Shown here: piece by piece, positions 7,727 through 9,461 of the stretch
Position numbering within the stretch: the first letter of the stretch is position 1
How the letters are laid out: every line of letters begins with the position of its first letter
NCBI GenBank assembly: GCA_946007445.1
Contig: CAMGAL010000061.1
Coordinates: 1-9,461 of the forward strand
DNA: 9,461 nucleotides
Reading direction: 5' to 3'
From: an uncultured Mediterranea sp.
GTDB lineage: Bacteria; Bacteroidota; Bacteroidia; Bacteroidales; Bacteroidaceae
The notes under the pieces: generated by a model
What the model was told of the DNA's origin: nothing
Database searches by the model: none
The model's input: only the letters and a program-made list of their open reading frames with translations
Translations under genes and position numbers: made by a program

Positions 7727-7734
7727 CAATTTTG
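7727..7734 (+). promoter_or_regulatory. Probable promoter -7 element of the glucosaminidase gene
   Basis: CAATTTTG matches TAnnTTTG at five of the six defined positions and lies 26 bases before ATG 7761. A TTTG at 7707-7710 is spaced 16 bases upstream, shorter than the usual 19-21, and TTCTG at 7702-7706 has better spacing but a poorer match. It is placed mainly by position, back to back with the cdd promoter. Confidence 0.45.
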
Positions 7735-7760
7735 CGAACAAAAATACAAGATTGACTCAC

Positions 7761-8687
7761 ATGACACATACCCTCCATCGCTTTTCCCTCATTCTGGGCA
7801 TCTGCCTGCTCTGCATCCAAGGAGCGCAGGCCCAGCAACGCAATGCCCGATATAACGAGTACATCAAGAAATATGCTCCCATGGCCGTGACTCAAATGCA
7901 GAAACACAAGGTTCCAGCCAGTATCACGCTGGCACAAGGACTGCTGGAGAGTGGAGCCGGCCTGAGCCAGCTGGCCCGCCAAAGCAACAACCACTTCGGC
8001 ATCAAGTGTCACAACGGATGGCGAGGCCCCTCGGTGCGCCACGATGACGACGCTCCCAAAGAGTGCTTTCGGGCCTACAACCATGTCAGTGAGTCGTACG
8101 AAGACCATTCGCTCTTCTTGAAGCAGAGCCCCCGCTATGCATCGCTGTTTCAATTGAAATTGACCGACTATCGAGGATGGGCGCGCGGATTGAAAAAGGC
8201 CGGCTATGCCACCGACCCCTCGTATGCCAATCGACTGATTACCATCATCGAAGACTACGAACTCTATAAATATGACCAACAGGGACTGGGCAAACGCGAT
8301 GCCCGCCGATGGGAAAAGGAGCTGAAGAAAAAGCCGTGGCTGGCAAATCCGCATCAAGTGTACATCGCCCACGACCTAGCCTACGTTGTGGCACGCGATG
8401 GTGACTCGTTCCAACTCCTCGGCAAGGAACTGAACATCAGCTGGCGCAAGCTGGTGAAGTACAACGAAGTAGACAAGGACTACACCCTGGAGGCAGGCGA
8501 CATCGTCTACCTGAAAGAGAAGAACAAGCGGTATAAGGGCGCCGATATCTACTATGTGGTGCGCGATGGCGACTCCATGCACTCCATTGCCCAGCGATAT
8601 GGCCTGCGGCTCAAGACGCTCTATCGGCTCAATGCCAAGCGCCCTGACTTTGTGCCGGAGATAGGGGAACGGATATGGTTGCAGTAA
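7761..8687 (+). CDS. Exported glucosaminidase-domain protein with two LysM domains
   Basis: This is a probable peptidoglycan hydrolase acting in the periplasm or at the outer membrane. The 308-residue protein starts with a signal peptide (hydrophobic 8-20, likely cleaved after AQA at residue 24). A glucosaminidase domain of the FlgJ/AcmA kind follows (about 30-165): the candidate catalytic Glu63 lies in LAQGLLESGAG, and SNNHFGIKCH (75-84) and YANRLITIIEDY (155-166) are typical of the family. Two LysM carbohydrate-binding domains complete it (about 208-251 and 264-307), each with a G-D-S core. Such proteins cut between N-acetylglucosamine and N-acetylmuramic acid while LysM holds the glycan. 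ATG 7761 is preferred over the TTG at 7752, which would add only three residues. The gene is divergent from cdd and appears to be a single-gene unit. Cell-division or remodelling roles are inference. Confidence 0.93.
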   Translation: MTHTLHRFSLILGICLLCIQGAQAQQRNARYNEYIKKYAPMAVTQMQKHKVPASITLAQGLLESGAGLSQLARQSNNHFGIKCHNGWRGPSVRHDDDAPKECFRAYNHVSESYEDHSLFLKQSPRYASLFQLKLTDYRGWARGLKKAGYATDPSYANRLITIIEDYELYKYDQQGLGKRDARRWEKELKKKPWLANPHQVYIAHDLAYVVARDGDSFQLLGKELNISWRKLVKYNEVDKDYTLEAGDIVYLKEKNKRYKGADIYYVVRDGDSMHSIAQRYGLRLKTLYRLNAKRPDFVPEIGERIWLQ

Positions 8688-8718
8688 TTCAGTAGAGAAG
8701 AAAAAATGGACAAGATTA

Positions 8719-8749
8719 TTTCTTATTGTCATAAATAGTTGTACATTTG
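8719..8749 (+). promoter_or_regulatory. Promoter of the exported sensor-like gene
   Basis: TACATTTG (8742-8749) matches TAnnTTTG exactly. TTTC at 8719-8722 is a three-of-four match to the -33 TTTG, with 19-base spacing. The ATG lies 32 bases beyond the -7 element. The flanking sequence is AT-rich compared with the surrounding genes. Confidence 0.72.
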
Positions 8750-8781
8750 CACACAGAATACGGAAATACACAATTCATTGC

Positions 8782-9461
8782 ATGAAAAGAACGCTGCTAC
8801 TGCTGATTGCCGGGTGCATGTACATGTTGTCTTGGGCTTCTGACCCGATACATCATGTCCTGCTTATTATGTCGGGAAACGATACGTGGGAACTCAACGA
8901 ACCCATGAGGCAGATTCTGCAGGAGGAGATGAATGACCGAGGTGTAAAGGCTAGGGTCAGCATAGAGTTTCTGGATGCCGACGGACGCACCTACGAGGAA
9001 GAGAAAGAGGCCATGCGCGTCTGCTGCCGCAAGGCCAGGGAACAACAGGTAGAGCTGATTGTGACGTTGGGCGACGAAGCCTTCTTTTCGCTTTGGACTT
9101 GCGGTGACTCACTGCCTATGCAGCTACCCATCGTGTTCACCAAGATGAAGTATCCCAATCCTGATCTGTTGCAGCACTTGCCGGACAATGTATGCGGCTA
9201 TACGGCTACGACCAGCTACCTGGAAATGCTCAGTGAGGCTCGCCGTTTGTTCCCCGAACGGAAAGAAATCATCAGTCTGGTGGACAGCAGCTACCTCAAT
9301 CGGGTAGGACATGCACAGCTGAAGCACGATTTTGAGCAGTTCCATCGCGCTTATTCTGATTATTCGCTGACAGAAATCAATCTCCAGGCCAATACTCTGC
9401 GGGACATCATCATCAGCCTTTGCATCGCCCAAAATGCTCGTAACAAGCTGGTCGTTGTGCC
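8782..9461 (+). CDS. Exported ABC-substrate-binding-like protein, probably the sensor part of a histidine kinase (3' end missing)
   Basis: The frame opens at ATG 8782 and is still open at the window edge, giving 226 residues. The N-terminus is a secretion signal: MKRT, then a hydrophobic run to about residue 18. Cleavage could fall after SWA at 19; alternatively IAGC (9-12) fits a lipobox. The mature part reads as alternating strand and helix units: HVLLIMSG (25-32), a helix containing MRQILQEEM, VSIEFLDADGRT (59-70), a charged helix, ELIVTLGDEAF (91-101), and PIVFTKMKYP (116-125). This resembles the ABC_sub_bind type of periplasmic-binding fold found as the sensory part of many Bacteroides histidine kinases and also in free-standing binding proteins. 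No kinase domain lies inside the window, so its presence downstream is inference. It has its own promoter. Real coding sequence: very likely; function: moderate. Confidence 0.85.
   Translation, partial: MKRTLLLLIAGCMYMLSWASDPIHHVLLIMSGNDTWELNEPMRQILQEEMNDRGVKARVSIEFLDADGRTYEEEKEAMRVCCRKAREQQVELIVTLGDEAFFSLWTCGDSLPMQLPIVFTKMKYPNPDLLQHLPDNVCGYTATTSYLEMLSEARRLFPERKEIISLVDSSYLNRVGHAQLKHDFEQFHRAYSDYSLTEINLQANTLRDIIISLCIAQNARNKLVVV

Noticed and set aside
8717..8736. AT-rich inverted repeat TATTT/AAATA after the glucosaminidase gene as a terminator
   Set aside because: It has five A-T pairs only with a long loop and overlaps the next promoter; I see no convincing terminator there.

Overview
The window looks like a chromosomal segment of a gut-type member of the Bacteroidales (Bacteroides or a close relative). 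Three things point there. The -7 promoter motif TAnnTTTG, typical of Bacteroidota, precedes several genes (TATCTTTG twice, TACATTTG, and TACTTTTG on the minus strand). Shine-Dalgarno sequences are mostly absent. A PL11 + GH105 pair for rhamnogalacturonan-I breakdown sits next to household genes. Base composition is fairly GC-rich for the group, so no species is named. No tRNA, rRNA, CRISPR array, insertion sequence or phage gene was seen, and no gene-free stretch exceeds about 155 bases.

Layout. Bases 1-2119 are the end of a pectin (RG-I) utilisation cluster: the 3' part of a PL11 rhamnogalacturonan lyase, then, 10 bases later, a GH105 unsaturated rhamnogalacturonyl hydrolase with a lipoprotein signal. 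The lyase leaves an unsaturated uronic acid at the non-reducing end of each product, and GH105 removes that residue, so the two act in sequence. Bases 2144-3124 form a self-contained unit: promoter, a short single-membrane-pass histidine kinase with no partner regulator in view, and a strong hairpin terminator. A second promoter lies just after that terminator and drives lepA (elongation factor 4), followed 57 bases later by a sodium:proton antiporter-type membrane protein, probably on the same transcript.

The antiporter gene runs convergently into nudC with 17 bases between them. On the minus strand, cdd (cytidine deaminase) and nudC (NAD/NADH pyrophosphatase) form a two-gene nucleotide-salvage operon with a 6-base gap and a clear promoter. 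A 152-base divergent region separates cdd from a secreted glucosaminidase with two LysM domains, a likely cell-wall hydrolase. The window ends inside a gene that has its own promoter and encodes an exported protein resembling the ABC-substrate-binding-like sensor part of some histidine kinases; its 3' end is missing.

Apart from the pectin genes and the two signalling genes, this is ordinary core-genome content. I see no convincing undescribed system. The observations most worth following up are the orphan minimal kinase beside the pectin genes, the truncated sensor at the right edge, and the terminator/promoter packing before lepA.
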